A DNA stretch of 64,000 nt, taken from WRHT01 sp031550525. Lineage in GTDB: Bacteria > Desulfobacterota > Desulfovibrionia > Desulfovibrionales > Desulfovibrionaceae. The notes beneath the pieces were generated by a model, which saw only the letters and a program-made list of their open reading frames with translations, ran no database searches and was not told where the DNA came from. Both the position numbers and the translations under genes were made by a program. The stretch covers positions 1 through 64,000 of the forward strand of contig JAVBON010000002.1 of assembly GCA_031550525.1 (NCBI GenBank). The letters are read 5' to 3'. The stretch's first letter is position 1. Every line of letters starts with the position of its first letter. Of this stretch, positions 23,649 through 32,329 are shown piece after piece.

Positions 23649-25216
23649 TAGCATGTCCCCCTTACGGCGGCTGCGACAGTACGGTTTATTTCATTGCTGG
23701 TCTCTCGCGCTATGCCTTTGGCGTCGCTGCTTTGCGCGTATACTGTAATGCCGCCCACATCCACGCGGTTATTGGCACTGTTGCTTAAGTTAGCATGGTT
23801 TACAGCCGGGCTTACGGCAGCGGCCGCCGCAATTGCGCCTGTTGCTGGCGCATCCTGCGCGGCTGCCGCGCTTTCTTTTATGGTTTTGTCGGCCTCCGCC
23901 GCCCACTCCGCCAAAGCGTCAGGCAGCAGAAATTTGGGAATTTTTGCTACGATGTTCTTGATACAACCCGTAAACATATTCGCCACGCCATCAAGTACGC
24001 CGCTGAGAAAATCGCCTATTCCCATAAACGTATCGACAAACGTGCTATGAACCCACCCCAGAGCAATCGTAAGCACGGCTACAAGCAGATCGCCCATACC
24101 AAGAAAAAGGCTTTTCAGGTGTTCAAAGGCTTCGTCAAAATTGCCTGTAAAAAGAGACGTGACAAAACCTATGGCGCTTTTAAACACGTTAATGAAAGCC
24201 TGCACGGCTTGGCCTATATACGTGAAGTAAAACCGGGCCGCGTCCTTGAGGCCGTTCCACAAGGCCGTGCCTATGGTTTTTAATGATTCCCAAGCCGCGC
24301 CCAAAGCCGCGCTTATTTCCTTACCAGTGCCAAAAATAGACCAAAAGCCGGATAGAGCTGATTCGCACCCGTTCATGTACGCCCACAAATCGTCTATAAT
24401 GAGGGCCAGAGCGGCAACTATGGCTATAAGAGGCAAAAATGGCAGCATGGCTGCAACGGCGGCCGCATGCGTGGCTATAAGGGCGGGAACCACGGCGGCG
24501 GTAAGCACCCCCGCCAGACCGCCCAGCAAAGTAGCTGTAAAAACCGTGTGTTTGCTTAAAATACTGAAGAGCTTCTCCAGCTTTTGAGCAAGCCAGGTCA
24601 GGGCGGGCAAAGCCACTTCCATTACCGGCTTAAAGGCATTGCGCAGGGCGTCGCCAAACTTGTCCAGGGCCTGCCTGCTCTCACGGTAACGCGCCAAATC
24701 CTTTTCGGTGTAGCGGCCAAGCAGCTCCTGCTTTTTCTTGCGCTCGTCCATGCTCAGGGCGGTTTTTTTGGATAAGGAGTCCAATTTCTCCATATCCTCC
24801 ATGTAGCCGTCAAACAACGATTTAAGGCTCATTACATCAGTAATGGGCGAGAGAAAGACCTTTAAAGCGTCTTTGGCCTTGTCCAGCAGCTTTTCAAAAC
24901 TGGTAACTCCGGTTCCCGCAGCAGCGAGCAGGCTGCGCTCAAACCGCGCGGCGGCTTTTTCGGCCCGCATAAGGTTGTTGACCACGTCAAGAAGATCCTT
25001 TTTGGCAAGTTTGCCGAAAACATCACCCACAACCTTGGCTGCCGAGGCAATAGAGCTTACGGCATGCGCAGCCGCATCGCCCATGGCAGAGGCCAAAGCG
25101 GACACTATTTCGCAAGCCTTGGCATATTCCCGCTGCAAGTCTTTCAATTTAGCGCGGGCTTGCGCCGTATCCAAATCCAGTTTTACTAGCATAGAATCAA
25201 TATCGCTCATGTCCAT
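23648..25216 (-). CDS. Phage tail tape measure protein
   Basis: A 522-residue tape measure. An N-terminal coiled coil (VKLDLDTAQARAKLKDLQREYAKACEI) is followed by long helices and two or three hydrophobic stretches around residues 230-270 and 350-410, as expected of a protein that sets tail length and enters the target envelope. At about 1.5 angstrom per residue the tail would be near 75-80 nm, short for a myophage. It overlaps the frameshifted chaperone extension by 20 bases. Confidence 0.88.
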   Translation of the reverse strand: MDMSDIDSMLVKLDLDTAQARAKLKDLQREYAKACEIVSALASAMGDAAAHAVSSIASAAKVVGDVFGKLAKKDLLDVVNNLMRAEKAAARFERSLLAAAGTGVTSFEKLLDKAKDALKVFLSPITDVMSLKSLFDGYMEDMEKLDSLSKKTALSMDERKKKQELLGRYTEKDLARYRESRQALDKFGDALRNAFKPVMEVALPALTWLAQKLEKLFSILSKHTVFTATLLGGLAGVLTAAVVPALIATHAAAVAAMLPFLPLIAIVAALALIIDDLWAYMNGCESALSGFWSIFGTGKEISAALGAAWESLKTIGTALWNGLKDAARFYFTYIGQAVQAFINVFKSAIGFVTSLFTGNFDEAFEHLKSLFLGMGDLLVAVLTIALGWVHSTFVDTFMGIGDFLSGVLDGVANMFTGCIKNIVAKIPKFLLPDALAEWAAEADKTIKESAAAAQDAPATGAIAAAAAVSPAVNHANLSNSANNRVDVGGITVYAQSSDAKGIARETSNEINRTVAAAVRGTC

Positions 25217-25462
25217 GCTTCGCGGCCTCCATTGCCGCCCATTCGTTATAATTCTGCACCGTAATTATCTCGGCAAGGTCCAGCGCGTCTTCATAGCTGT
25301 AAACCGTTTGCAGCTCGTGCAAGGTTGCCAGCCCGCGCGCCGCCACCACGCCGATTACACCGGAAACGTTGGCGTAATCGGCATATTGCGCTCCGGCTAC
25401 AGAGTTGCGGCTTCGGTAAAGGCTTTCGCGGGGGAGCCGGAGAGCCTTGCGGCTTCCGGCCC
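25197..25462 (-). CDS. Tail assembly chaperone, -1 frameshift extension
   Basis: An open frame without its own start codon, in the -1 frame relative to the chaperone gene. It is open from the slippery site to TGA at 25197-25199 and encodes 88 residues, including ADYANVSGVIGVVAARGLAT and DALDLAEIITVQNYNEWAAM. The conserved-looking helix and lack of ATG are typical of the T part of G/GT chaperone pairs. The fusion would be 216 residues. The extension binds the tape measure protein encoded next in known systems. Confidence 0.8.
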
Positions 25463-25846
25463 TAAAAAACCCAGGTTCAGCTTAATGGCCTCCATGCGCA
25501 GCTTGAAAAGCGTGCCTACATCCAGAATATAGGCGTCCACGCTTTCCGGAGTACAGCGCTCTTCCACCTTTTCCACCACGCGGGAGCAGCAGCCCAAAAG
25601 CTCATCCAGCAGCGGGCTGGCCTTTTCAAAATCAATATTGCCCAGAGCGGCCAAGCCTTTTTCGGCCAAAAACGCCCCGGCGGCCTTTATATCGGCCCCG
25701 CCCGGCACCTGAGCGCCGGAACCGGCCACCAGCAAGAGCGCCCGTATAATCCAGCTTTCCAGCCGCGTGGCGGGCATTTCTTTTATCCTGAAGGTCAGAA
25801 GCTGGTCTCTGTCCTGAATATCCACGGTAATTTCCTTTCTGGCCAT
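25397..25846 (-). CDS. Tail assembly chaperone, short form
   Basis: A 149-residue protein in the position of G-type tail chaperones, just upstream of the tape measure gene. Most of it is helical (IKAAGAFLAEKGLAALG, LLDELLGCCSRVVEKVEERC). A sandwich-like N terminus (MARKEITVDIQDRDQLLTF) is typical of myophage versions. The short form stops at 25397, about 20 codons after the slippery heptamer. The ATG follows AAGGAGACAAAC. Confidence 0.82.
   Translation of the reverse strand: MARKEITVDIQDRDQLLTFRIKEMPATRLESWIIRALLLVAGSGAQVPGGADIKAAGAFLAEKGLAALGNIDFEKASPLLDELLGCCSRVVEKVEERCTPESVDAYILDVGTLFKLRMEAIKLNLGFLGPEAARLSGSPAKAFTEAATL
25463..25469 (-). promoter_or_regulatory. Programmed -1 ribosomal frameshift heptamer
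   Basis: The minus strand reads T TTT TTA in the zero frame of the chaperone gene (codons GGT TTT TTA), a canonical slippery heptamer. After a -1 slip, reading resumes at the last A and stays open for 88 codons. Position near the end of the chaperone, just before the tape measure gene, is where this signal is conserved across tailed phages. Confidence 0.85.
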
Positions 25847-25869
25847 GTTTGTCTCCTTTGGGTGGTGGG

Positions 25870-26280
25870 ATTATTGGCAAAATATTGGTGGGTTGGAGGA
25901 AAAATCAGGGGTTTGATTTTGTAAGCCTCTGGCGGCCAAAGAGCGTAAACAGCACCGCTACAACTTTACTGGCTACTTAATTTTTCGGCCAAAAACCGTT
26001 GTGCTTTTGCTATACGAGCTACACTTTGGAAGCCCTTTTAAAAGGTTGAAGGCGTACAAGCTGACGGTACGTGAAAGAAAAAAGGGGGAGCGGCGGTTGG
26101 AAGTATAAACTTCCAGTTTTTTTGTGCGCTTACCAGACTTATAGCCAGCGTGCGAACCGCCGCTCCCCCGACCGTAAAACCCCTAATAGCGGGGTCAAGG
26201 GGGTCAGCCCCCTTGCGGGGTCCGGGGCAGCGCCCCGGTTATTACAAATCTGTTTTAGTCCGCTATGCCTTTAAAAAGCT
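25870..26280. repeat. Structured non-coding insertion between chaperone and tube genes
   Basis: About 450 bases without a gene in a spot where tail operons are usually tight. It contains inverted GGGGGAGCGGCGGTT (26084-26098) and its complement (26155-26169) enclosing a smaller hairpin (GGAAGTATAAACTTCC). Outer AGGGGTTT/AAACCCCT arms lie near 25907 and 26175. A run of GC hairpins (GGGGGTCAGCCCCC, CCGGGGCAGCGCCCCGG) follows at 26190-26240. It is probably a dispersed repeat cluster; a transcribed structured RNA is possible. Confidence 0.55.
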
Positions 26281-26295
26281 GCGGCACAGTACAGA

Positions 26296-26742
26296 CTATA
26301 TCTTGGCCCGTTCCAGTTTTTCAAAGTGCAGCAGCCAGGTGGTGGGGCCGAGCACCTTTTGCAGGGGCGGCACGACCACGCCGTTTTTGAGCACGCCACG
26401 GCTCCAGGTAAGGCGCTCGCCAACGCTGGGCAAGGTGCAGATAAGGCCGCAGGAGTACACGCGCTTGTTGGCGGCCATGGCCTCCCACAGTGTGGAGAGG
26501 TTGAAGCGGCTGGGGCTGGCGGCCTCGAGGGTAACAGTGACTGGGTAGATAACCGGCGTGTAACCGGCCACCAGCTTGCCGTCCACGCCCATGCGGGTTT
26601 CGGCTATATCCACGGCATCCATGTTGATGGCCTGATCGGTGCCGAACATCTGCAATACAATGCCGGAGGGAAAAATATCCTCAACCGTGAGCACCAGCTC
26701 GGCATTGGCGCTGGTTATATCGAAGTTTTCAGTCTGTGACAT
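26296..26742 (-). CDS. Phage tail tube protein (putative)
   Basis: A 148-residue protein directly after the sheath gene, the place of the tube protein. It is beta-rich with NAELVLTVEDIFPSGIVLQM, the acidic loop MDAVDIAETRMGVDGKLVAG and PVTVTLEAASPSRFNLSTLW, a pattern common in tube proteins paired with DUF3383 sheaths. It would polymerise as the inner tube. Assignment rests on position and pattern. Confidence 0.75.
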   Translation of the reverse strand: MSQTENFDITSANAELVLTVEDIFPSGIVLQMFGTDQAINMDAVDIAETRMGVDGKLVAGYTPVIYPVTVTLEAASPSRFNLSTLWEAMAANKRVYSCGLICTLPSVGERLTWSRGVLKNGVVVPPLQKVLGPTTWLLHFEKLERAKI

Positions 26743-26755
26743 TTATGCATTCCTC

Positions 26756-28264
26756 CTAAAGTATAACGGTGCTGGCGACTTCGACTTTCTGGACAGCGCC
26801 GCCGTAGGTGTACCACAAAGAAACAACTGGGCTGCCTCGGCGCGCGCGCACGGCCGCGCCCGGATCCAGAATCTGCACATAGTAGCCTTGGGTCCAGAGC
26901 TCGTTGGATATATCCAGCCCGGCCTCGTTCATTATTTCGGATTTCTGGCGCTCGGAGAGCACCACGCCTGCCTCTATGGCGGCGTTGTTGCGGGCCTCGT
27001 TGATTGGGTCCATCATCCAGGCGGCCACCATGGTGTAGCCGCGATTGTTATAGGGCACGCGGCCCACGGAGCTGATGCCGTCAAGCATGGCCACCTGCAG
27101 GCGGTTGTTAAGCCACACGGAGTTCACATAGGGGTCGATGTAGCCGTAGTCGGAGGCCGAGAGGCAGCCGGGGTACATGAACACAAACTCGGCGTTGCGG
27201 GTGGCGAAGTTGCCGAAGTAGTTACAGTTTTTGCTTTCCAGAATGGAAGCGGTGTTTTCGTCCACCACCCAAGCGGCCAGGCCGGACTGCTTTTTGAAGG
27301 CGGCGGTAATGGTGCCGTTTATGCGCTGCCACGCAATGGCGGCCACCACGCCCATAATGAAGGCGGCATATTCCAGCGAGCCGTAAATTATGGTGGTGTG
27401 ATCGTTACCGGATTTTTTAAGCGTGCTGGCCGGATCGATGCTGGAATCGGCGGAAGTAACCGTGGGGTTGGTGGTATGGGCCACATACAGCCAACCGTAG
27501 TTTTTGCCGGCCCAAGCGGCCCATTCCAGCATTTCGTCGCTATCGGCCTCCCAAGCGGTGGCAAAGGACACCCAGTTTTCTGTTTTGGCGCGTATTTTAG
27601 CCATCTGCTCGTTTACCGAAAGCTTGTTCATGCCTTCAGAGAGCAGCGCCCCGGCTTTTTCCGCAAGGCCCAGCATATCGGCAAGGCTGGTTCCGGTGGC
27701 GGCATCGGCGGCGTAAGAGACTTGCGAGGCCTCTCCGGCGGTGGCGCTGGTAATGGTGAAAGCGCCATTCAGGCTTGAATAGCTCACTATTGCGCTGCCG
27801 CTGCCGGTTACGGCGTTAATGGCGCTTTCCAGCACCTGAGCCGCGTCGCTAAAGCTGTTTATGGAGGCGAAGCTAACGCCGCTTACGGTACGGGAGCCGT
27901 TATCTATGGAGATAACAAGGCTGCCGTCGGTAACTGCCTTAAGCGCGGCCACGGGTTTAGCCATTTTGGCGCCGCGCAGCCAGGCCGGAACGGCCTGCGC
28001 TATGCGGCGGGCCACGTAAAAGGCTTTGGGCGAGGTAAACTTGTTGGTGTAGCTCGCAAAGTAAACATCGGCGGCGGCGTATTCCACGGAATCAAGCCCG
28101 AAGTAAACGCCTACCGAAGCGGCGCTGGGAAAGCCCAATACCATGGTGGAGGCTGAAATAAGCGCGTTATCCGTAAGCAACAGGCCGTTAAGCTCAAGGT
28201 CGGCGCTGCCGCCGGTGATGGCGCGCGGCTGAATGTTGATAATGTGTGAGGCGGGTATAGCCAT
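26756..28264 (-). CDS. DUF3383 family contractile tail sheath protein
   Basis: A 502-residue sheath protein. It begins MAIPASHIINIQPRAITGGS, then FPSAASVGVYFGLDSVEYAA and YFASYTNKFTSPKAFYVARR, the DUF3383 signature; the C terminus ends in strands used for intersubunit meshing (VVSLWYTYGGAVQKVEVAST). It forms the contractile outer layer, so the particle is a myophage-type or tailocin-type tail. It is followed by the tube gene 13 bases on. Confidence 0.92.
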   Translation of the reverse strand: MAIPASHIINIQPRAITGGSADLELNGLLLTDNALISASTMVLGFPSAASVGVYFGLDSVEYAAADVYFASYTNKFTSPKAFYVARRIAQAVPAWLRGAKMAKPVAALKAVTDGSLVISIDNGSRTVSGVSFASINSFSDAAQVLESAINAVTGSGSAIVSYSSLNGAFTITSATAGEASQVSYAADAATGTSLADMLGLAEKAGALLSEGMNKLSVNEQMAKIRAKTENWVSFATAWEADSDEMLEWAAWAGKNYGWLYVAHTTNPTVTSADSSIDPASTLKKSGNDHTTIIYGSLEYAAFIMGVVAAIAWQRINGTITAAFKKQSGLAAWVVDENTASILESKNCNYFGNFATRNAEFVFMYPGCLSASDYGYIDPYVNSVWLNNRLQVAMLDGISSVGRVPYNNRGYTMVAAWMMDPINEARNNAAIEAGVVLSERQKSEIMNEAGLDISNELWTQGYYVQILDPGAAVRARRGSPVVSLWYTYGGAVQKVEVASTVIL

Positions 28265-28282
28265 ATTTATGCTCCTGTTTTA

Positions 28283-28492
28283 GGCTTGTTTGCAAATAAG
28301 CGTTTCGTGGCCGCATACCTTGTAAAAGACGTTTTTTGCCACGGCCAGGCACGGCGGGAATACATGGGCTTACCCCCCCTCGCCTTTATGGCGGCTTCAC
28401 CGCCCAATTTCGCTTTCATGCTGAATTGGACATGCGCAAAAAACATCTTTTACTTTTCCGCGCCGCGCGCTCCACTCATTTTTAAACAAGCC
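28283..28492. repeat. Palindromic intergenic element between terminator and sheath genes
   Basis: Outer arms GGCTTGTTT (28283) and AAACAAGCC (28484-28492), and inner arms GTAAAAGACGTTTTTTGC and GCAAAAAACATCTTTTAC, form an approximately 210-bp imperfect palindrome. It has no reading frame of note. It resembles a small mobile element but does not share sequence with families A or B. TA precedes the left end. Confidence 0.5.
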
Positions 28493-28502
28493 ATTAATGT
28501 TG

Positions 28503-29069
28503 CTAGGTTAAGATGTTGAACGGGCGCGGCGCGACGCTCTCGAAGTAATCCATCTCAAAGTTCAGACAGTTCCAATGCGAGAGATGCAGCGTTACAAGAC
28601 AGCGCGGCGCCGGCTCTTTGTTCGCGTCAAGCAGCGAATCGTCCTTAACCTCGTCCGCATACCAGGCGGAGAGGCCGCGTTCTTTAAAAAACTCCACGCC
28701 AATGGCGGAGCGTGCCAACAAAGCCAGGCGCTGCGCCCGCAAGCGGGAGGCATCGCCATTGCCGTAAAAATGTACCTGCGCCTGTACCTCCATAAGGGCA
28801 CGTACCGATAAAACGCCGACTTGGGCCGGGTCTGCCTCGTCCACTGCAAAACTCCGCACGGCGCTGCCGCGCTGAGTGCCTGAAAGCACGGTGATTACAG
28901 CGTAATCTCCGCTTGCATCCGGAGTGGGCAACAAATTGGCCCGCCCCTGCGTAATTTTTGCCGAATCCAGCGCCGGAAGCGCGTAAGCCAGTACAAAAGC
29001 GCGTACAGCCTCGTAAATATCCGCCTCCTCCGGCACAAAAGGGTTTACCGGCCGGGCAGTGTCTGCCAT
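28503..29069 (-). CDS. Phage tail/neck terminator protein
   Basis: A 188-residue protein. The start MADTARPVNPFVPEEADIYE at 29069 is chosen because it follows AAGGAGCAACC; the longer frame is non-homologous. The pattern (AVRAFVLAYALPALDSAKIT, AQVHFYGNGDASRLRAQRLA, HLSHWNCLNFEMDYFESVA) matches the gp12-like neck terminator family found upstream of DUF3383 sheaths. It would cap the tail tube end. It is the first tail gene; no head-completion, capsid or portal gene precedes it. Confidence 0.75.
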   Translation of the reverse strand: MADTARPVNPFVPEEADIYEAVRAFVLAYALPALDSAKITQGRANLLPTPDASGDYAVITVLSGTQRGSAVRSFAVDEADPAQVGVLSVRALMEVQAQVHFYGNGDASRLRAQRLALLARSAIGVEFFKERGLSAWYADEVKDDSLLDANKEPAPRCLVTLHLSHWNCLNFEMDYFESVAPRPFNILT

Positions 29070-29614
29070 ATGGTTGCTCCTTGCTTTAAGCGGTTGCAAA
29101 ATATTAACATTTAAAGGAAAAGCCGGCTTAAACGGCCCGCGCCGCGCGTTACGCTGTTTTAAAACCTGCTTAACGCTCCGGCGCGGGCCTCCACCCTGAA
29201 GCGGCCCTTTCCGCGGGTCTTTTTTACGGCCACGCCACGTCCAGGCGGGCCGTGACCCGGCCGCTCTTCCCAAGGAAACACGCCTGATAGGCGCGCATGC
29301 TGTTGCTGTGAGAGATAAATTTGTGGGCAGGCCTGATTAAATCGGCTGAAATACGGCAGTAAGCTTAAAGGCGGAAAATGCGGGCAGTGAGCTTAAAGAC
29401 GGAAAATGCGAAGCGTTTCTGTTCGCTTTAACTTGTTGTATTATAACATCGTTTTTTGCCGGATCCGGCTTTTGAGCTTTGGTGAGGGCGAGTGAGGTAA
29501 AATGAGGCGTAAAGGGGCGGGTATTTTCTTGACGGGTTGCGCGAATATGAGCGCCAAAGCGCCTGTGCCGTTATATTGCGCCAACAGTAACGGGGCATTT
29601 ATGCTTTAGCAGTA
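29070..29614. other. Non-coding gap between replication and tail modules
   Basis: 545 bases where a phage genome would carry packaging and head genes. No credible gene was found. It contains a 28-bp tandem duplication (about 29351-29408, unit GGCAGTAAGCTTAAAGGCGG followed by AAAATGCG) and, on the minus strand, a TATAAT hexamer (29440-29445) that could be the -10 box of the tail operon, with no good -35 box. Confidence 0.5.
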
Positions 29615-30985
29615 TCAAACCAGATCCGGATACTCCACACTCCGCGCTTCGGCCTTTTCAGCCTGTTTAAAGGCAGCGGAATCCGAATCGTCAAAACGCT
29701 GCAACTTGCGGCGAAAAATCAAATCCGCCACACCCACGCCAGAGCTGCGGCCTTTGGCCGCAATTACCCTAACCGGCTCATCAGGGTGCCATGCGCGCCT
29801 TGCGGCGTGCAAAAAAATTACAATATCAGCATCTTGCTCTATTGCGCCGGATTCGCGCAAGTCCGAAAGCACAGGCTCGCGCCCCGCCTCTTCGCTTTTG
29901 CGGTTAAGCTGGGCCAGCAGCAGAATGGGCGCTTGCAGCTCCACGGCCAAAAGCTTTAGCTCGCGGGTTATCTCCGCCACCTCGCGCTCGCGGCTGGGGT
30001 TGCGGTTTTCTGGCGTCATAAGCTGCAAATAGTCTATAACCACCAGCCCCACCGGCCCGTTTTGCATGGCCGCGCGTATGCCGCGCCGTATGTCGCCAGC
30101 CGCGCAACGGGCTTTGTCGGATACAATCAGGGGTTTGTCCTTTAAACGGCTTACGGCCTGGTGCGCGCGCACGCGCTCCTGCCCGTTCAGCCCCTGGCGG
30201 AAGGAACCTACATCAATTCCGCCCACGTTAGCCATCAGGCGGTCAAAAAGCTGCCGTTTGGGCATCTCCAGCGAAAAAAACAGGCTTTGCAGGCCGGATG
30301 CGGCCACGGAACAGGCCCAGTTGAGGGCAAAAGCGCTTTTGCCAACTGAAGGGCGGGCAGCCAGCACCGCCAATTCGCCCGGCAGCACGCCGCCGCGCAA
30401 AATCTGGTTAAGGCCGCCCCAAGGCGCGGGTACTGGCGCAAGGCTTTTTCCGGCATCCAAATCCCGCTGGTATTCCATAAGCTGCCCAGCCAGCGTTTGC
30501 GGGGCGGTACGGCAGCCATCCAGCAAATCGCGGCCAATGGCGCTTATGCGCTCGGCCAAGGCATCCACGGGGCACGCGCCGAAAACGTGCAGGTCGCGCT
30601 CCAGCTTTTTAAGCTCTTGCGCGGCTTGCGCCCGTTTGCTCTCGCGGGCCAGCTTTTCAGCCTGCTGCATGGTGCTTATCTCGCCCAGGTAGCCTTCAAA
30701 GTTAAGCCCGGCCAAAGCGCGTATGCCACCGTATTTTTCCAGCTTGCGCGAGGCTGTAAGGGCCTGGCCCAGAGTTACCAAATCCACCGTGCGGTTGCCT
30801 TCTTTGGCAAGCTCACGCAATTCTTCGGCTATGGCGCGGGGCACCGGCAGGCTGAAACAGGCGGGGGGGCACACCGCGAAAACATCACCCGGCAGCCAAG
30901 GCGAATCCCAGGCCCCGGCCACTACTGAGGCTATGAGGCTGTATTCGGCCAGTTGGCGTAAATTTGCAGTATCTTGCAGGCGCAT
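29615..30985 (-). CDS. DnaB-type replicative DNA helicase (phage)
   Basis: A 456-residue helicase. The N-terminal DnaB domain (residues 1-110: MRLQDTANLRQLAEYSLIAS, REYGNRTVDLVTLGQAL-like) is followed by the RecA-like motor: Walker A AARPSVGKSAFALNWA, Walker B LVVIDYLQLMTP, then LNRKSEEAGREPVLSDLRES and GAIEQDADIVIFLHAARRAW. It loads as a hexamer and unwinds DNA for replication. It starts immediately after the stop of the initiator-like gene. Its association with a tail module suggests a prophage origin rather than the host dnaB. Confidence 0.9.
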   Translation of the reverse strand: MRLQDTANLRQLAEYSLIASVVAGAWDSPWLPGDVFAVCPPACFSLPVPRAIAEELRELAKEGNRTVDLVTLGQALTASRKLEKYGGIRALAGLNFEGYLGEISTMQQAEKLARESKRAQAAQELKKLERDLHVFGACPVDALAERISAIGRDLLDGCRTAPQTLAGQLMEYQRDLDAGKSLAPVPAPWGGLNQILRGGVLPGELAVLAARPSVGKSAFALNWACSVAASGLQSLFFSLEMPKRQLFDRLMANVGGIDVGSFRQGLNGQERVRAHQAVSRLKDKPLIVSDKARCAAGDIRRGIRAAMQNGPVGLVVIDYLQLMTPENRNPSREREVAEITRELKLLAVELQAPILLLAQLNRKSEEAGREPVLSDLRESGAIEQDADIVIFLHAARRAWHPDEPVRVIAAKGRSSGVGVADLIFRRKLQRFDDSDSAAFKQAEKAEARSVEYPDLV

Positions 30986-32329
30986 TTATCTTGCCCTCCT
31001 CTCCAGGTATTGCCCTTCCAAAGTCTTGGCGTAATTCTCCGGTTTGATCAGCCAATCCAGGCTGGCCCGCCAGGCCCCGCCGCCGCGTGTTACCTTGCCC
31101 ATAAGCAGGGGCGCGGGCCGCACGCGGTGCAAAAAGAACTTGCGCCACCACTCCAGCCCGTTTTCCGCGCTGCAAGCCTCACCGGCCTGTTGCAGCCGGA
31201 GCATGGTCTCGCGCCAGCGGGCGGCCAAGTGCTTTTTGCGCGTATCATTCCAGGCGCGCACGCGGGGCAGCTCCGGCAGGCATTCGTGATAAAGCTTGAT
31301 TACGCTCTGGTGCGGGCAGCCGGGCAAAGCTTGCCCCGTGCCGCCCGCAGGCGCCGGCAACACAGCAGGCTCCGGCTGACGCGCGGCATTGCCCCCACCC
31401 TGTTGGGCAGCTCCGCCGCCATCTGGCGGCAAAGACACGTAAGTGTCTTCTTCTCTTATTGCGCAGGGAGCGGGAAAAGGAGAAGGAGCGGGAGTCGGCG
31501 ATACTCCGGCGAGCGCCGGGCGAACGCCGTAAAGCCGCGTATCGGCCGGGCCGGACTTGGAAAGGCAAGTTCCGGAAGAACACGAGCCAACAGTAACGGC
31601 CCCGGATAAATGGGAACCTACCGAAGCAGCGCCGCCGTCAAAAAGAGCGCCTGCGGAGGGAGGCTCATCAGCGGGCAACGTGCCGGATACGCAGGCCGAA
31701 CCGGCACTAAATGTATTGGCAGGAAGAATGCCGGACAGGCTGGCGCTTGGGATGTCGGCAAGAAGGACGCCGGACGGACTAACGCTGGGAGTATTGCCTG
31801 GAAAAACGCCGGACGGAGTGGCGGTTGGTGTATCGGCAGTAAGGATGCAGACCGGACTGGCGCTGGTGTTATTATCAGGAAGTGGATTGGATAAACGGGG
31901 GGGCTTGGCAAACCGCTCGTATTCCGCCCGATTTATGGCGCTTACCCCGGCGGCGCGCAGCTCATCATAAACACGGCGGTTAACCGTGGCCAGGCGCGAG
32001 AAGCGGGCTTTGTCCGATCTCTCCTCCATTTCCGCCACCCAAGGGTTGTTTTCGGCCCAATCGTGCAAATAGAGGCCCGTGTCGCTTTTATCCACAAAGC
32101 CGGTTTCCAGCAGCGCGGCAATAAAGGCGTCGTCCTGCCCGCTCCATCCGGCGGCCAGCTCTATGTCCTCATTACTCATGCCTGCAAAACCACCGCCTGG
32201 GCGCAGCCGCGCCGCATAAGCCCATAGCCGCAAAAGCGCCAGCAAGGCCCCAGGCCCCAGGCGCTTTTCCAGCTTTATGGCCTTGTGATGGCTGAAAAAA
32301 TCAACGGACACCCGAAAATCCGTATTCAT
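30986..32329 (-). CDS. Phage replication initiation-like protein
   Basis: A 447-residue protein starting MNTDFRVSVDFFSHHKAIKL at 32329; the start is favoured because it follows the purine-rich GGGGGATTTTTGC and begins the family's N-terminal domain. Residues 1-130 form a winged-helix-like domain typical of phage replisome organisers. The middle (about 165-255) is low-complexity with degenerate 17-residue Pro/Ser/Thr repeats. The C-terminal 110 residues (LEWWRKFFLHRVRPAPLLMG, then RASLDWLIKPENYAKTLEGQ) match the helicase-loader end of such proteins. With the DnaB-like gene it makes a two-gene replication module. Confidence 0.75.
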   Translation of the reverse strand: MNTDFRVSVDFFSHHKAIKLEKRLGPGALLALLRLWAYAARLRPGGGFAGMSNEDIELAAGWSGQDDAFIAALLETGFVDKSDTGLYLHDWAENNPWVAEMEERSDKARFSRLATVNRRVYDELRAAGVSAINRAEYERFAKPPRLSNPLPDNNTSASPVCILTADTPTATPSGVFPGNTPSVSPSGVLLADIPSASLSGILPANTFSAGSACVSGTLPADEPPSAGALFDGGAASVGSHLSGAVTVGSCSSGTCLSKSGPADTRLYGVRPALAGVSPTPAPSPFPAPCAIREEDTYVSLPPDGGGAAQQGGGNAARQPEPAVLPAPAGGTGQALPGCPHQSVIKLYHECLPELPRVRAWNDTRKKHLAARWRETMLRLQQAGEACSAENGLEWWRKFFLHRVRPAPLLMGKVTRGGGAWRASLDWLIKPENYAKTLEGQYLERRAR

